From NCBI RefSeq assembly GCF_001017435.1, contig NZ_CP011371.1, positions 2,356,001 through 2,420,000 of the forward strand: 64,000 bases of DNA. Reading direction: 5' to 3'. Positions within the stretch are counted from its first letter, which is position 1, and each line of letters begins with the position of its first letter. Positions 7,653 through 15,117 of this stretch are shown in pieces. The DNA is from Caldimonas brevitalea. Its GTDB lineage: Bacteria; Pseudomonadota; Gammaproteobacteria; Burkholderiales; Burkholderiaceae_C. The notes under the pieces were generated by a model that was not told where the DNA came from, did no database searches, and was given only the letters and a program-made list of their open reading frames with translations. Both the position numbers and the translations under genes were made by a program.

Positions 7653-8408
7653 TCAGCCTCCAAATGCAAGGTCCATGAACCAGACCTGATCAACCTTGCG
7701 CAGGTCAACGAAACCCGGGTTGGACGCCAGCCATCGACGAAGCCCATTCCGCTTGATGACCCAGATGTCGCCTTGGTCCTCGGACCGGCGGGTACCGGCG
7801 CGGCTGGCAGGCAGACTGCGCCGCTCAATCCAGTCGACGACGGTTTTTCCCGTCACGCCGAGTAGGCCGCCAAGTTCGCGTGCGGACCATGTGTCCGGGT
7901 CCGTGCGGTCGATGTGGTTCCGCTTCAGCGCATTGCCGACAGCCGAAGGCGTGCGGCTGAAGCCAGCATCGCGGAGCTTCTTTGCGATATGCGTCACACT
8001 CATGTGACCGCACGCTTCCAGGATGGCAAGCTCCTCGGTCGACCAGGGCGGCTGCCTCAGCGGTGGTTTTGCGATTCCCAGTTCGGCAGCTCTTTTGCTG
8101 ACCCACCATCGCGGACGACCAACCCTGGCTGCGATCTTGGCGACGTCTCCTCGCCCCTTGCACGCGGCATAGCCTTCACGGATTGCCGTGTCTACCGCAT
8201 CATTGGGCGGGTACTTCGTTGCGAACCTCTTGCCGGCGGTCGGAGGTACCTTCGGTGCCCTCAGCCCGAGCAGCCGGGCCTTGGCGTAGATGGAGTAGAG
8301 GTTTCTCTTGGGCAGCAGCTCCACGCACTTGCGCGGGCCATCGACTGGATAGTGGAGCCGGAGAGTGGTCTCTTCGACCGTGGTCCAGGGCGCGAGTCGG
8401 TTCATCAT
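7653..8408 (-). CDS. Helix-turn-helix DNA-binding protein
   Basis: A 251-residue protein. Residues roughly 1-40 and 105-150 (PWSTEELAILEACGHMSV) resemble SANT/Myb-like or GcrA-like helix-turn-helix units. Residues near 165-215 (WSARELGGLLGVTGKTVVDW) form a third, MerR-like helix-turn-helix. Start ATG 8408 has AGGAGG nine bases upstream and overlaps the exonuclease stop. It is probably a phage regulator. Targets cannot be told from sequence. Confidence 0.65.
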   Translation of the reverse strand: MMNRLAPWTTVEETTLRLHYPVDGPRKCVELLPKRNLYSIYAKARLLGLRAPKVPPTAGKRFATKYPPNDAVDTAIREGYAACKGRGDVAKIAARVGRPRWWVSKRAAELGIAKPPLRQPPWSTEELAILEACGHMSVTHIAKKLRDAGFSRTPSAVGNALKRNHIDRTDPDTWSARELGGLLGVTGKTVVDWIERRSLPASRAGTRRSEDQGDIWVIKRNGLRRWLASNPGFVDLRKVDQVWFMDLAFGG

Positions 8409-9067
8409 GCTGCCTCCTTCCGCAGTTCCTTCTCGAACTGAGCGACCAGTCGGGCAAAGGTCATGAGGTCGTCTTCGAGAGCTTGGATGGCTGCCTCGTC
8501 GCGCACGACGCGTCGAATCGTCAGGTGCTTGCCGAGCGGCTCCAGATCCGGCGCCCACAGCACGAGGTCGACCCACTTGCGGCCGAGCAGCCACATTTCC
8601 CCGTTGATCTGGTCGATGTATTCGCTAATGTCGCCCTGGACGACGGCGCGGAAGAGGGTGTCGGACGACACCATCGTCTTGATCTCGATGACTCCGTCGG
8701 CGCCGACGAAGCCATCAACTGAGCAACCGAAGAGCCGGTCGTCGGTCGTGATGAAGCCAGCTTCCTCGACCAGATGGCCGGTCTCGGCCTCATACGCGAT
8801 CCGTGCGGGCGGCTCTTCCTCCGTGCCGGCGCGCATGGCATGGGTCACGAACTTCGACGGCGCAATGCCGCCTACCCGCTCGCGCGCCACGTCCATGGCA
8901 TACGCAAGCAGCGTCTTCGAAGGCTTGCCGCGGGTCTCGCCGGCCTTTTTCTCGGCCGCGGTCGGCTGGTTGTAGTCGCGGCAGTCCTTGAAGCGTGATC
9001 CGGTGATCACTCCGCGCCGGGCGGCGAGCCATTCGAGCGAGCCTTGGGGATCGGTGTAGACGATCAT
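8405..9067 (-). CDS. Lambda Exo/YqaJ-type exonuclease
   Basis: A 220-residue protein with the YqaJ-like viral recombinase pattern: WLAARRGVITGSRF near the N-terminus, MRAGTEEEPPARIAYEAETG in the middle, and the PD-(D/E)xK core VDGFVGADGVIEIKT, where the Asp, Glu and Lys would bind metal. It resects double-stranded ends 5' to 3' to feed the annealase encoded by the preceding gene. It overlaps bet by four bases, so the pair is co-translated as in lambda Red. The start is ATG 9067. Confidence 0.87.
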   Translation of the reverse strand: MIVYTDPQGSLEWLAARRGVITGSRFKDCRDYNQPTAAEKKAGETRGKPSKTLLAYAMDVARERVGGIAPSKFVTHAMRAGTEEEPPARIAYEAETGHLVEEAGFITTDDRLFGCSVDGFVGADGVIEIKTMVSSDTLFRAVVQGDISEYIDQINGEMWLLGRKWVDLVLWAPDLEPLGKHLTIRRVVRDEAAIQALEDDLMTFARLVAQFEKELRKEAA

Positions 9068-9939
9068 TCCCGATCCTCCGTGGCTTCGATCTCGTCGCCG
9101 ACGTCGTTGCCGCCATCGCTGCCCGCACCATCCCGGGTCTGCGCGTCGATCGTTCGGTCGGCGTCGGCCTTTGCCGCCTGCTCCTTGAGGCTCGCGTGGT
9201 GGGGCGCGAGCAGTTTGCGGTTTGCAGCGCCGGTGGCTTGCCAGAACTCCTGGTAGGCTTGCACCCCCTTCGAGGCAGCGGCTTTCGCTGCCTCGACCAG
9301 TTCGGCCGGGACCTGCGAGGGCGGTGGATCGAGCGGCTCGTCGCTCTGCAGCGATTTGCCCTCCATCTCTTCCGCGGTCGCTTGCGATGCGATCTCGGGG
9401 AAGGCGATGCGCAGAGCCTGTGCGGCCGCGCACTTCGCAAGCTGCCCGCGTGGCCGCTTCTGCCACATGGCGTTGGGTGCCGTCGACTTCTCCTGCCCAC
9501 CCTTCACCGCGTAGTTCTCGATCCAATACTCGCGCGCGGTGAACTCCGCGATGCGGCCATCAGCTAGCGCGCGTTTCACAGTCACCCGGCACCAGTCCGG
9601 GAAAGTGATCGTCACCCCGCCGACGTTCTGCGTTACGTCAGGCCCGAACTCGGGCTCCGACATGCCGGCGAACTGGCCGGATCTCGCAGCCTGGGTGCGA
9701 TACAGGTTGATGCCTGGCATCACCACGTCACGCATCCGCTTGGCCTTGCCGTCCCACATGGGAACGATGTGCACCGGCTTTTGCATCGGGTCGAGGCCCG
9801 CTGCCTTGCAGTAGCCGATTACGAGCTTGATCGACTCGGGCGCGGCGCCCGGGTACAGCGACGAGGCGAGCACGTTCAGCAGTTCAGCCTCGGACAGCGC
9901 GAGTGCGCCGCCCTCTTGTTTCGTGAGGGCGTTGGTCAT
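9064..9939 (-). CDS. bet: Single-strand annealing recombinase Bet
   Basis: A 291-residue protein of the Bet/RedB family. Residues about 45-75 read CKAAGLDPMQKPVHIVPMW; the conserved AMWQKRPRGQLAKCAAAQALR lies near 165-185 and is followed by AFPE. The C-terminal third is acidic and low in complexity. Bet anneals complementary single strands produced by the neighbouring exonuclease. Together with NinB and the exonuclease it forms a Red-type recombination module. Confidence 0.92.
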   Translation of the reverse strand: MTNALTKQEGGALALSEAELLNVLASSLYPGAAPESIKLVIGYCKAAGLDPMQKPVHIVPMWDGKAKRMRDVVMPGINLYRTQAARSGQFAGMSEPEFGPDVTQNVGGVTITFPDWCRVTVKRALADGRIAEFTAREYWIENYAVKGGQEKSTAPNAMWQKRPRGQLAKCAAAQALRIAFPEIASQATAEEMEGKSLQSDEPLDPPPSQVPAELVEAAKAAASKGVQAYQEFWQATGAANRKLLAPHHASLKEQAAKADADRTIDAQTRDGAGSDGGNDVGDEIEATEDRE

Positions 9940-11096
9940 TCCTGCTCCCCCGTGGCGGCAAAGATGGACTGAATGACCTGCGCCTGCAGAGCACCGGGCA
10001 GGGCGTTGGCCGCGCGATCCCAGCGGTTCACCGCGCGCAGGGTGGTAAGCAGTTGGTGAGCGACGTCGCGCACACGCTTGTCGGCCTCGCTGCGCGCTTG
10101 CTCGTCGCGCAGGCGGGCTTCCTCCGCTTCTCGGGCCAGGCGCTCCTGTTCAGCGCGCACCGCGGCAAGCCGGCGCTCTTCGGCCTCGCGCGCCTCCTTG
10201 ACGAGGCGCTCGGCTTCGGCGCGCGCCGCTGCGGCCTGGCGATCGGCTTCCTCCTGCGCCGCTCGCGCAGCGGCCTTCTCGCGCTCGAACACCTCTCGCA
10301 GGGCCCGCAGCTCGGCCTCCTGCTTCGCTCGCTCGACGGCCAAGCGGTCGGCTTCAGCCTTCTGCTCGGCCGCGATCCGGGCACGCTCCTCGGCTTCGCG
10401 TCGCGCCTGCTCGGCCCGCAGGCGCTCCAGTTCCTCTCGTTCGGCCTTCAAGCGAGCCTGCTCCGCTTCGTAGGCAACGGCCGCCGGGTGCATCTCACGC
10501 AGCCTTGTCAGCGTCTCGTCCTTGGCGCGCTGGGCGGCCGTGGCGTACTCTTCGAACGCGTCGGGGCCGACGACCCACGCCTCAAGTCGGTTGATCAGGG
10601 TCTGGATGCACGGCGCGGTTGCATTGACGGCGATCGACAGGAGCGCCCGAATCTCGCCGATCCGCACCTGATGCGCCTCGATGCGCGCGAGCTCCGCCAG
10701 CCGCTTCGCCTCCTTCTCAGCCTCTTTGCGTGCCTCCTCAGCCTTGATTTGCCGGTCGATCGGCTCTTCCAGCTGGAGCAGCTCGGCCGTGATGTAAGCG
10801 GCACGGGCGTCGATGTCCCGGCCGAGCGCCAGCACCGGAGCCTTGGCGGCCTTGCGCACCTTCTCGACCGCGTACCGGGGCGCACGAATCGCGGCGCGAG
10901 CGTCCGTCGCCTCCCGCAGCCCCTTCGGGCTGGCCACGTCGAAGGCCACGTTCGAATACTTCTCGCGGAGGTCGCGCAGACCGGCCGACACCTTGTCGAA
11001 CTCCGTGATTGCGGACTGCACCTCTTCGATGCTGCTGAGGATCGCAACTGCTGTTGCGTCCTGGTCTTGCTCGACCGGTTTGAGGATGGCGTTCAC
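9936..11096 (-). CDS. Long coiled-coil phage protein
   Basis: A 386-residue protein. After about 100 residues of ordinary sequence, residues 100-145 and 205-345 form long Ala/Glu/Arg-rich coiled coils, resembling TolA-like or DUF1351-like phage proteins. No membrane segment is seen. The start is a GTG (11096) with AAGGAGAAC just upstream. It lies directly upstream of bet in transcription order. In several phages such coiled-coil proteins accompany Bet or RecT, but the function is unknown. Confidence 0.65.
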   Translation of the reverse strand: MNAILKPVEQDQDATAVAILSSIEEVQSAITEFDKVSAGLRDLREKYSNVAFDVASPKGLREATDARAAIRAPRYAVEKVRKAAKAPVLALGRDIDARAAYITAELLQLEEPIDRQIKAEEARKEAEKEAKRLAELARIEAHQVRIGEIRALLSIAVNATAPCIQTLINRLEAWVVGPDAFEEYATAAQRAKDETLTRLREMHPAAVAYEAEQARLKAEREELERLRAEQARREAEERARIAAEQKAEADRLAVERAKQEAELRALREVFEREKAAARAAQEEADRQAAAARAEAERLVKEAREAEERRLAAVRAEQERLAREAEEARLRDEQARSEADKRVRDVAHQLLTTLRAVNRWDRAANALPGALQAQVIQSIFAATGEQE

Positions 11097-11112
11097 GTGT
11101 TCTCCTTGTTCG

Positions 11113-11313
11113 TCAGTTCAACTTCGCCGGCTGCGACAGCAGCACGTCCTGAATCCACTCGCCGTACTTGGACGCCGGCCCGGTGGACTGCGGTTGGTGG
11201 CGCAGGCCGATGGCAACCCGGCCGGTCCAGTAGATGCGGCGGCCGCAGGGAAGCTGCATGGGACCGCGGTAGCCGGCGGGGGCCGGGATGTGTTCAAAAC
11301 CAAGTGAAAGCAA
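11113..11313 (-). CDS. Small phage protein, unknown
   Basis: A 66-residue protein with YRGPMQLPCGRRIYWTGRVA, a pattern seen in small prophage proteins. The start is unclear. TTG 11313 is preferred because GGGGAA lies five bases upstream; ATG 11258 would give only 48 residues, and TTG 11343 would lengthen the overlap with the upstream gene. Function unknown. Confidence 0.55.
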   Translation of the reverse strand: MLSLGFEHIPAPAGYRGPMQLPCGRRIYWTGRVAIGLRHQPQSTGPASKYGEWIQDVLLSQPAKLN

Positions 11314-11491
11314 ACCAGTTCCCCGGATAGAAGATGGAACCAATCACGCCCACGGCGAACGTCGCGAGGTACAGCAGCCAGGTTTTCAGACTCTCGCGCT
11401 GCTCTTTACGGAAGCGGTCGGCGTCGTACAGGCGGGCCGGCTCGCTGGGCATCTCGCTCAGCTCCACCGCGTCGTCATATGAGGTGGTCAT
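11294..11491 (-). CDS. Small single-pass membrane protein
   Basis: A 65-residue protein. A charged N-terminal half with KEQRESLKTW is followed by one transmembrane segment (LLYLATFAVGVIGSIFY) near the C-terminus. It overlaps the upstream gene by four bases (ATGA). One of four consecutive small genes here, three of them with membrane segments. Confidence 0.6.
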   Translation of the reverse strand: MTTSYDDAVELSEMPSEPARLYDADRFRKEQRESLKTWLLYLATFAVGVIGSIFYPGNWFAFTWF

Positions 11492-11646
11492 GTGGTCAAG
11501 CTCCGAACGATGCGAGCGACGAGGAAGAGGACGAAGCCAGCGATTCCGACCATCCCAACGGCCGCGACGATGCAGCCGGGGAGGGAGCGCAGCAGGTGCT
11601 CCTCGGTGTCCTCACCTCCCGCGCCTTCGAGACGGTCATCGTTCAT
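11488..11646 (-). CDS. Very small membrane protein
   Basis: A 52-residue protein: a hydrophilic N-terminus (MNDDRLEGAGGEDTEEH) and a C-terminal transmembrane segment (CIVAAVGMVGIAGFVLFLVA). ATG 11646 was chosen because it overlaps the stop of the 30-residue gene upstream. The longer open frame to 11856 would cover two other genes. Confidence 0.55.
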   Translation of the reverse strand: MNDDRLEGAGGEDTEEHLLRSLPGCIVAAVGMVGIAGFVLFLVARIVRSLTT

Positions 11647-11735
11647 ACGAGCCACCTTGCAATCGTTCCGCTCAGGCAGCAGAGGGCGATATAGAGCCAC
11701 ATGCACCAGCCCAAAGGGGAGGGGTTGAACTTCAT
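11643..11735 (-). CDS. 30-residue hydrophobic peptide gene
   Basis: The peptide begins MKFNPSPLGWCMWLYIALCC and continues with SGTIARWLV. It is joined by ATGA overlaps to the genes on both sides, which argues strongly that it is translated. A single short membrane segment is likely. Similar tiny proteins with an NPSPLGW start occur in other prophages as far as I recall. Role unknown. Confidence 0.6.
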   Translation of the reverse strand: MKFNPSPLGWCMWLYIALCCLSGTIARWLV

Positions 11736-12028
11736 TCGCTGCTCCCGGCGGCGTCAAGTCGGCCCCGCGCGTCGTTTCTGCGACGCAGTAGCACGAAGTA
11801 GCCTTCGACATAGGGCCCTTGAAGTTCGCGGTTGTCGAGGGCGTCCTGCGCCTCAAGGAAGTCGGCTACCGCCTCCTCGAGATCGCCAAGCGTGTGTTTC
11901 GCGTCGCCCATCTCGGCCATCCTGTGCGGCGAAATGCCGCCGTGGTTTTCGCAGTGAGAGAACCCGTGGTCCCCCGGCCCGAAGTAGCGGCCGCACTGCG
12001 AGCAGCCGACGTTGCTGTACATGCTCAT
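11732..12028 (-). CDS. Small Cys/His-containing phage protein
   Basis: A 98-residue protein with VGCSQCGRYFGPGDHGFSHC close to the N-terminus, a possible zinc knuckle, then a helical segment. Start ATG 12028 has AAGGGG directly upstream. A longer frame to 12166 has no ribosome-binding site. No family name can be given. Confidence 0.6.
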   Translation of the reverse strand: MSMYSNVGCSQCGRYFGPGDHGFSHCENHGGISPHRMAEMGDAKHTLGDLEEAVADFLEAQDALDNRELQGPYVEGYFVLLRRRNDARGRLDAAGSSE

Positions 12029-12075
12029 CCCCTTGTTCTCCCAACGACGCCCGTGCGTCGGTTCGCTTTGTCGAA

Positions 12076-12369
12076 CTACTGGCCGGCGCTGGCGCGGATC
12101 AACGCCAGCGACGCGACTTGTTCTGTGGTCGGCAGCTGGGCCCCGAACGCGCACAGCTCTCGGCAAGCCAGGCGCTTGGCGTAGGCCTGCCGCACTTCGA
12201 GCACGATCTCGCCGATCGCTCTCGCGTTGCCTGCCTCAATCGCCAGCGTGAGGGGCCCCTCGGCGTCACACAGTTCGTCCAGCACGTCCGTCGTATTCAA
12301 TTGCCGTAGCCAGCGGTCGGTTTCCGCCTGCAGTTCATGCTCGGTCAGTGGTTCGCTCATCAGGCCCAT
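12076..12369 (-). CDS. Small helical phage protein
   Basis: A 97-residue acidic protein, nearly all helix by composition, with AIGEIVLEVRQAYAKRLACR in the second half. ATG 12369 shares a base with the stop of the exported protein upstream (TGATG), with GGAG eight bases before it. Function unknown. Confidence 0.55.
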   Translation of the reverse strand: MGLMSEPLTEHELQAETDRWLRQLNTTDVLDELCDAEGPLTLAIEAGNARAIGEIVLEVRQAYAKRLACRELCAFGAQLPTTEQVASLALIRASAGQ

Positions 12370-12791
12370 CAGAAGCTCCGCTCGACCATCAGGTGCACAA
12401 GATGGCTGCCGGCCTTCGGGTCGAAGCGAGGGCCGTAGGCGATGCGAACTCGGAACTCGTCGCCGACGACAACCGACGGCAGCAGGAGAGGGCGCACACC
12501 GGCCTTGTTCTTCTGCGTGCGGTAGCCGGTGACAGCTCCCAGCGTCAGGTCGAGGGAGACCGGGCCAGCCTCGGCCAGCGTCCAGGTCTTGCCGGCGTAC
12601 ACGGACAGCTTTCGCCAGCTGTTGCGGTACCCGCCAACGGTCCAGCCGCTGTCCGTGATCGCGTACAAGCCGGGGTTCACGTTGCTCTGGTCGCGCTGCG
12701 GAACGTGCTTCGAGGCGACATGGAGCCCGAAGGTCGTCTCCGCGCTGGCGGTGCCGCACAGGAGCGCGAGGATCACTGCTGCTGCTTTCAC
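12369..12791 (-). CDS. Exported, probable outer-membrane barrel protein
   Basis: A 140-residue protein with a signal peptide (residues 1-17, ending AETTFGL after GTASA). The mature part is beta-rich: YAITDSGWTVGGYRNSWRKL, then alternating hydrophobic strands, ending VHLMVERSF with the terminal Phe usual for outer-membrane barrels. Homologue-like proteins are known from prophages, without a proven role; envelope change or exclusion of other phages is possible. The start is GTG 12791, overlapping the upstream stop as GTGA, with AGGGAG nine bases upstream. Confidence 0.65.
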   Translation of the reverse strand: MKAAAVILALLCGTASAETTFGLHVASKHVPQRDQSNVNPGLYAITDSGWTVGGYRNSWRKLSVYAGKTWTLAEAGPVSLDLTLGAVTGYRTQKNKAGVRPLLLPSVVVGDEFRVRIAYGPRFDPKAGSHLVHLMVERSF

Positions 12792-12994
12792 TGCTGTGCT
12801 CCCTCTGCGGCCTGGCCGTTCATGATCGAATCCGCGACTCGCGCGACGACCTCGCACTCGGTGCTGATCAGCTTCCGGTACATGGCCCGCTCAGCCGGGG
12901 AAGACTTCGGCGTGCAGGCGGTGCGGTAGCGCACCACGCGTTTCGCGCACTCGATGGCTGCGAGGTAATCGGGGAGGAGGACGACGTTGCTCAT
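12788..12994 (-). CDS. Small phage protein, unknown
   Basis: A 68-residue basic protein (AIECAKRVVRYRTACTPKSS in the middle), soluble, without a recognised domain. ATGA overlap with the upstream gene and GTGA overlap with the exported-protein gene place it in the coupled operon. Confidence 0.55.
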   Translation of the reverse strand: MSNVVLLPDYLAAIECAKRVVRYRTACTPKSSPAERAMYRKLISTECEVVARVADSIMNGQAAEGAQQ

Positions 12995-13308
12995 CGCGTG
13001 CTCCTAACGTCCATCGCCAAGTCAGCGAGGGCGAACGCCTGGAGCAATCGCACGTGTCCGTGCTGCCCAGCATCCGTATCGCTGGCAAGCAGGCCTTTCA
13101 GGGCGGCCATCGCGTATTCGTCGTGCAGGCCTCGGCGCTGAGCGCGGAGGGAGGCCACTTCGGCGCGCAGGGTGCGGCACTCGGCGTCGAATGCGCTTCG
13201 CTCCTTGAGCGCCGCCTCGATTACGGCGTAGTCCTTTCCGAGCTTGCGGCCGTGCTTCGTGAGCACCTCCAGCGCTGTCTCCGGCAGCCGGTCCATGGGG
13301 GTGCTCAT
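12991..13308 (-). CDS. Small coiled-coil phage protein
   Basis: A 105-residue protein with a coiled-coil stretch around residues 30-65 (ERSAFDAECRTLRAEVASLR). No known family. ATGA overlaps on both sides. Confidence 0.55.
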   Translation of the reverse strand: MSTPMDRLPETALEVLTKHGRKLGKDYAVIEAALKERSAFDAECRTLRAEVASLRAQRRGLHDEYAMAALKGLLASDTDAGQHGHVRLLQAFALADLAMDVRSTR

Positions 13309-13520
13309 ACGCGACCCCCTGTCATTGCGGCCACAACGCGCTCCATAAAGGAGGCGCGAGGCTTCATCTGCATGACCTGCACGTAGTGACGAATGGCGAC
13401 ACGGCTCGGCTCCGCATACAGCGGCCGTGGCCGCGGCTCGAGCACCATGTTGGGAGGGAACTCGCTGCGGTTACGCTCGCTTGGGGCTGCGATCCGCTGT
13501 AGCCCGTGCTTGATGTCCAT
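13305..13520 (-). CDS. First gene of the leftward operon, unknown
   Basis: A 71-residue basic protein beginning MDIKHGLQRIAAPSERNR. It is the first gene after the leftward promoter, about 30 bases from the predicted transcription start, the position that holds an antiterminator such as N in lambda. The basic composition would allow RNA binding, but no N-like arginine-rich motif is clear. Confidence 0.55.
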   Translation of the reverse strand: MDIKHGLQRIAAPSERNRSEFPPNMVLEPRPRPLYAEPSRVAIRHYVQVMQMKPRASFMERVVAAMTGGRV

Positions 13521-13558
13521 CTCTCTGCCTCCGTCGCGTTCGTTGATGCGATGGATAA

Positions 13559-13587
13559 AGCATAAAGCAATGATGGATGTTCATCAA
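13559..13587 (-). promoter_or_regulatory. Leftward early promoter (PL-like)
   Basis: On the minus strand TTGATG (13587-13582) and TATGCT (13564-13559) are separated by exactly 17 bases. The -35 box lies inside the palindrome CATCAAG-CGTTA-CTTGATG, so a repressor bound there would block it. Transcription would start near 13552 and lead into the gene at 13520. Confidence 0.65.
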
Positions 13588-13637
13588 GCGTTACTTGATG
13601 CGAAGCGGTGGAAAAAATACAGCAACGCTGTATTTTT
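13582..13637. promoter_or_regulatory. Repressor operators at the leftward promoter
   Basis: Two inverted repeats lie side by side: CATCAAG-CGTTA-CTTGATG (13582-13600) and AAAAATACAGC-AAC-GCTGTATTTTT (13613-13637). Their half-sites (ATCAAGC and TACAGC/GCTGTA) recur at the CI-Cro control region (15031-15100) and at 28001-28029. This marks them as binding sites of the phage repressor or Cro. Confidence 0.65.
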
Positions 13638-13665
13638 CGGGGCCGTCGGCTCGCTCTTGGCTATC

Positions 13666-13681
13666 CTGTCAATATTGACAG
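13666..13681. repeat. 16-bp perfect palindrome
   Basis: CTGTCAATATTGACAG is a perfect palindrome, followed by two further TTGAC repeats (13682-13686 and 13693-13697). It carries a TTGACA box on each strand, but neither is matched by a -10 box at the right distance. It lies between the CI-operon terminator and the leftward promoter and is probably a protein-binding site. Confidence 0.5.
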
Positions 13682-13706
13682 TTGACTGAAAGTTGACGAG
13701 CGGCGT

Positions 13707-13731
13707 GAAAAAACCCGCACGAAGCGGGTTT
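13707..13731 (-). terminator. Terminator of the repressor operon
   Basis: On the minus strand AAACCCGC-TTCGT-GCGGGTTT is followed by further T residues (TTTCAC). It is placed 20 bases after the stop of the exported-protein gene, so it ends a two-gene transcript started upstream of the repressor gene. Confidence 0.8.
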
Positions 13732-13751
13732 CAGTGGGGAACGAAGGGCGC

Positions 13752-14327
13752 TTACAGTTGGCCTGCGGCGTCTCTGACCGTGTTCGCTTGCGTTGCTGCC
13801 TTCTTCGCGGATATCCCCGCGTCGGAGAACTTGACGTAGGACGTGCCGGCTCTCCCCGCCCTCTCGATCGCCACGATCGTCGTGGCGCTTCCGGCCCACT
13901 GCAGAGTTTGCGACGAGATCACGGCGCCGCTGCCCGTGGTGACGGGACCAACGGTCTCCTTGGTGGCGGGGCCGTAGCGTTCTACAAGGATCGCTTTAAG
14001 GCGCGCCCAATCTGCTTGCCGAGCCTCAATGCCGACGGCCTCGACGGCTCCCTCGTGCAGGTGAATGCTCGCGGAATACGGCAGCCCGAGGTCTGGAAGC
14101 CCTTGCAGTCCCATGATTCTGTCGGCGTACGGCCCGTTCCGCTGCAAGCAGAGTCCCCGCGAGGCGCCGCCGCCGGGGGCGGGGGGCGGGCACGATGGCA
14201 GGTCGAGCTGGTCGACGCGCGCGCCGAGTCGCACACCGAGCACCGCGGCCGGTTCTTCCGCCCACTCGGTGGCAACTGCCGCCCCCGCCAGCAGCAGCCC
14301 TGCGGCGCAAAGCGCGGGCCGGATCAT
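13752..14327 (-). CDS. Exported protein coupled to the repressor gene
   Basis: A 191-residue protein with a clear signal peptide (MIRPALCAAGLLLAGAAVA, cut after Ala19). The mature part has cysteines near residues 45 and 62 that could form a disulfide, and KETVGPVTTGSGAVISSQTL later. Its ATG overlaps the repressor stop as ATGA and a terminator follows, so it should be made in the lysogen from the repressor promoter. Such positions usually hold exclusion or lysogenic-conversion genes. No family is recognised, and the periplasmic location is inferred. Confidence 0.72.
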   Translation of the reverse strand: MIRPALCAAGLLLAGAAVATEWAEEPAAVLGVRLGARVDQLDLPSCPPPAPGGGASRGLCLQRNGPYADRIMGLQGLPDLGLPYSASIHLHEGAVEAVGIEARQADWARLKAILVERYGPATKETVGPVTTGSGAVISSQTLQWAGSATTIVAIERAGRAGTSYVKFSDAGISAKKAATQANTVRDAAGQL

Positions 14328-15040
14328 GCTGCCCGGTGGGCGTGGCGGTCCATCCAGCCCATTACCGGGTAGAAAAACGCGATGTCCTCGCACAAGATTG
14401 TCACCCTGTTGGTGCGATGCCAGGTCTCCACCACGACGCTATCGCCGCGATCAAACAACAGCTTCATCAGCAGCATCTGTCCGTCCTTCTTGACGATCAC
14501 TACACGCTGCTCCGGCAGAGGCTTTACGCCCGGCGCCACGATGAGGTAATGCCCGTCGCTGACGAGCGGCTCGAGGCTGTCACCTCGCACCTTCACGGCC
14601 TTGTAGCCAGAGCCACCACCCCACTCGACGAAACCACCTTCGTTGTTCTCGTATTTTTTTTCCGAGAAGCTACCGTCAGACTGCACGAACCACTCCCCCA
14701 CTACCGCCACGTTCTTGGCGTGGAAGCGAGGATACCCCGCACTTGAGGGGGGTAATTCCCCATTTAGGGGGAATTCATGCCCCATTTCGGGGCTTCCGCT
14801 GAATCCGAGTGACTGTCCCGTGACTTTTTCCACGACTCCCAGCCAGGCCTTGTCCATCCGGCCGGTCGAGAACCAACCGCTCACAGTCTGCGGCGTGCAC
14901 TTCTGACCAGACAGCGCTTCGCACTGACGCGCCAGTTCCGCCTTGGTGTGATTCCGAGGATCTTGGCTGTTCCAGACGTCGAACGCGCGCTGAAGCGCAA
15001 TGCGCGTGCGTTCTCTAGTCGTGACTGACTTATCAAGCAT
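14324..15040 (-). CDS. CI-type repressor, S24 peptidase family
   Basis: A 238-residue protein. A helix-turn-helix-like region (residues about 30-64, AELARQCEALSGQKCTPQTV) is followed by a hinge with an Ala101-Gly102 pair as possible self-cleavage site. The LexA-like domain has the catalytic Ser155 in VRGDSLEP and Lys193 in LLMKLLF. It keeps the phage silent and is inactivated by RecA during SOS. Start ATG 15040 lies inside an operator, implying autoregulation. An in-frame ATG at 15091 would add 17 residues and cannot be excluded. Confidence 0.88.
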   Translation of the reverse strand: MLDKSVTTRERTRIALQRAFDVWNSQDPRNHTKAELARQCEALSGQKCTPQTVSGWFSTGRMDKAWLGVVEKVTGQSLGFSGSPEMGHEFPLNGELPPSSAGYPRFHAKNVAVVGEWFVQSDGSFSEKKYENNEGGFVEWGGGSGYKAVKVRGDSLEPLVSDGHYLIVAPGVKPLPEQRVVIVKKDGQMLLMKLLFDRGDSVVVETWHRTNRVTILCEDIAFFYPVMGWMDRHAHRAA

Positions 15041-15109
15041 CGCTGTATTTTCGGCGCGATGCTTGTCATCTACCAATGCTTGATCTACCATACAGCAATG
15101 ACGTATGAG
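15031..15109. promoter_or_regulatory. CI-Cro operator and promoter region
   Basis: An inverted repeat CAAGCATCGC (15034-15043) / GCGATGCTTG (15056-15065) is followed by ATGCTTGAT and ATACAGCAAT half-sites at 15077-15099. Rightward promoter candidates are TTGTCA (15063)-17-TACCAT (15086) and TTGATC (15080)-18-TATGAG (15104). The second would give an almost leaderless Cro message. The repressor start codon lies inside the left operator. No convincing -35/-10 pair for the repressor promoter could be chosen. Confidence 0.65.
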
Positions 15110-15117
15110 ATCAGGCA

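Noticed and set aside
10053..11330. Open frame of 425 codons on the plus strand
   Set aside because: Complement of the coiled-coil gene; Leu/Arg/Gly-rich shadow without support.
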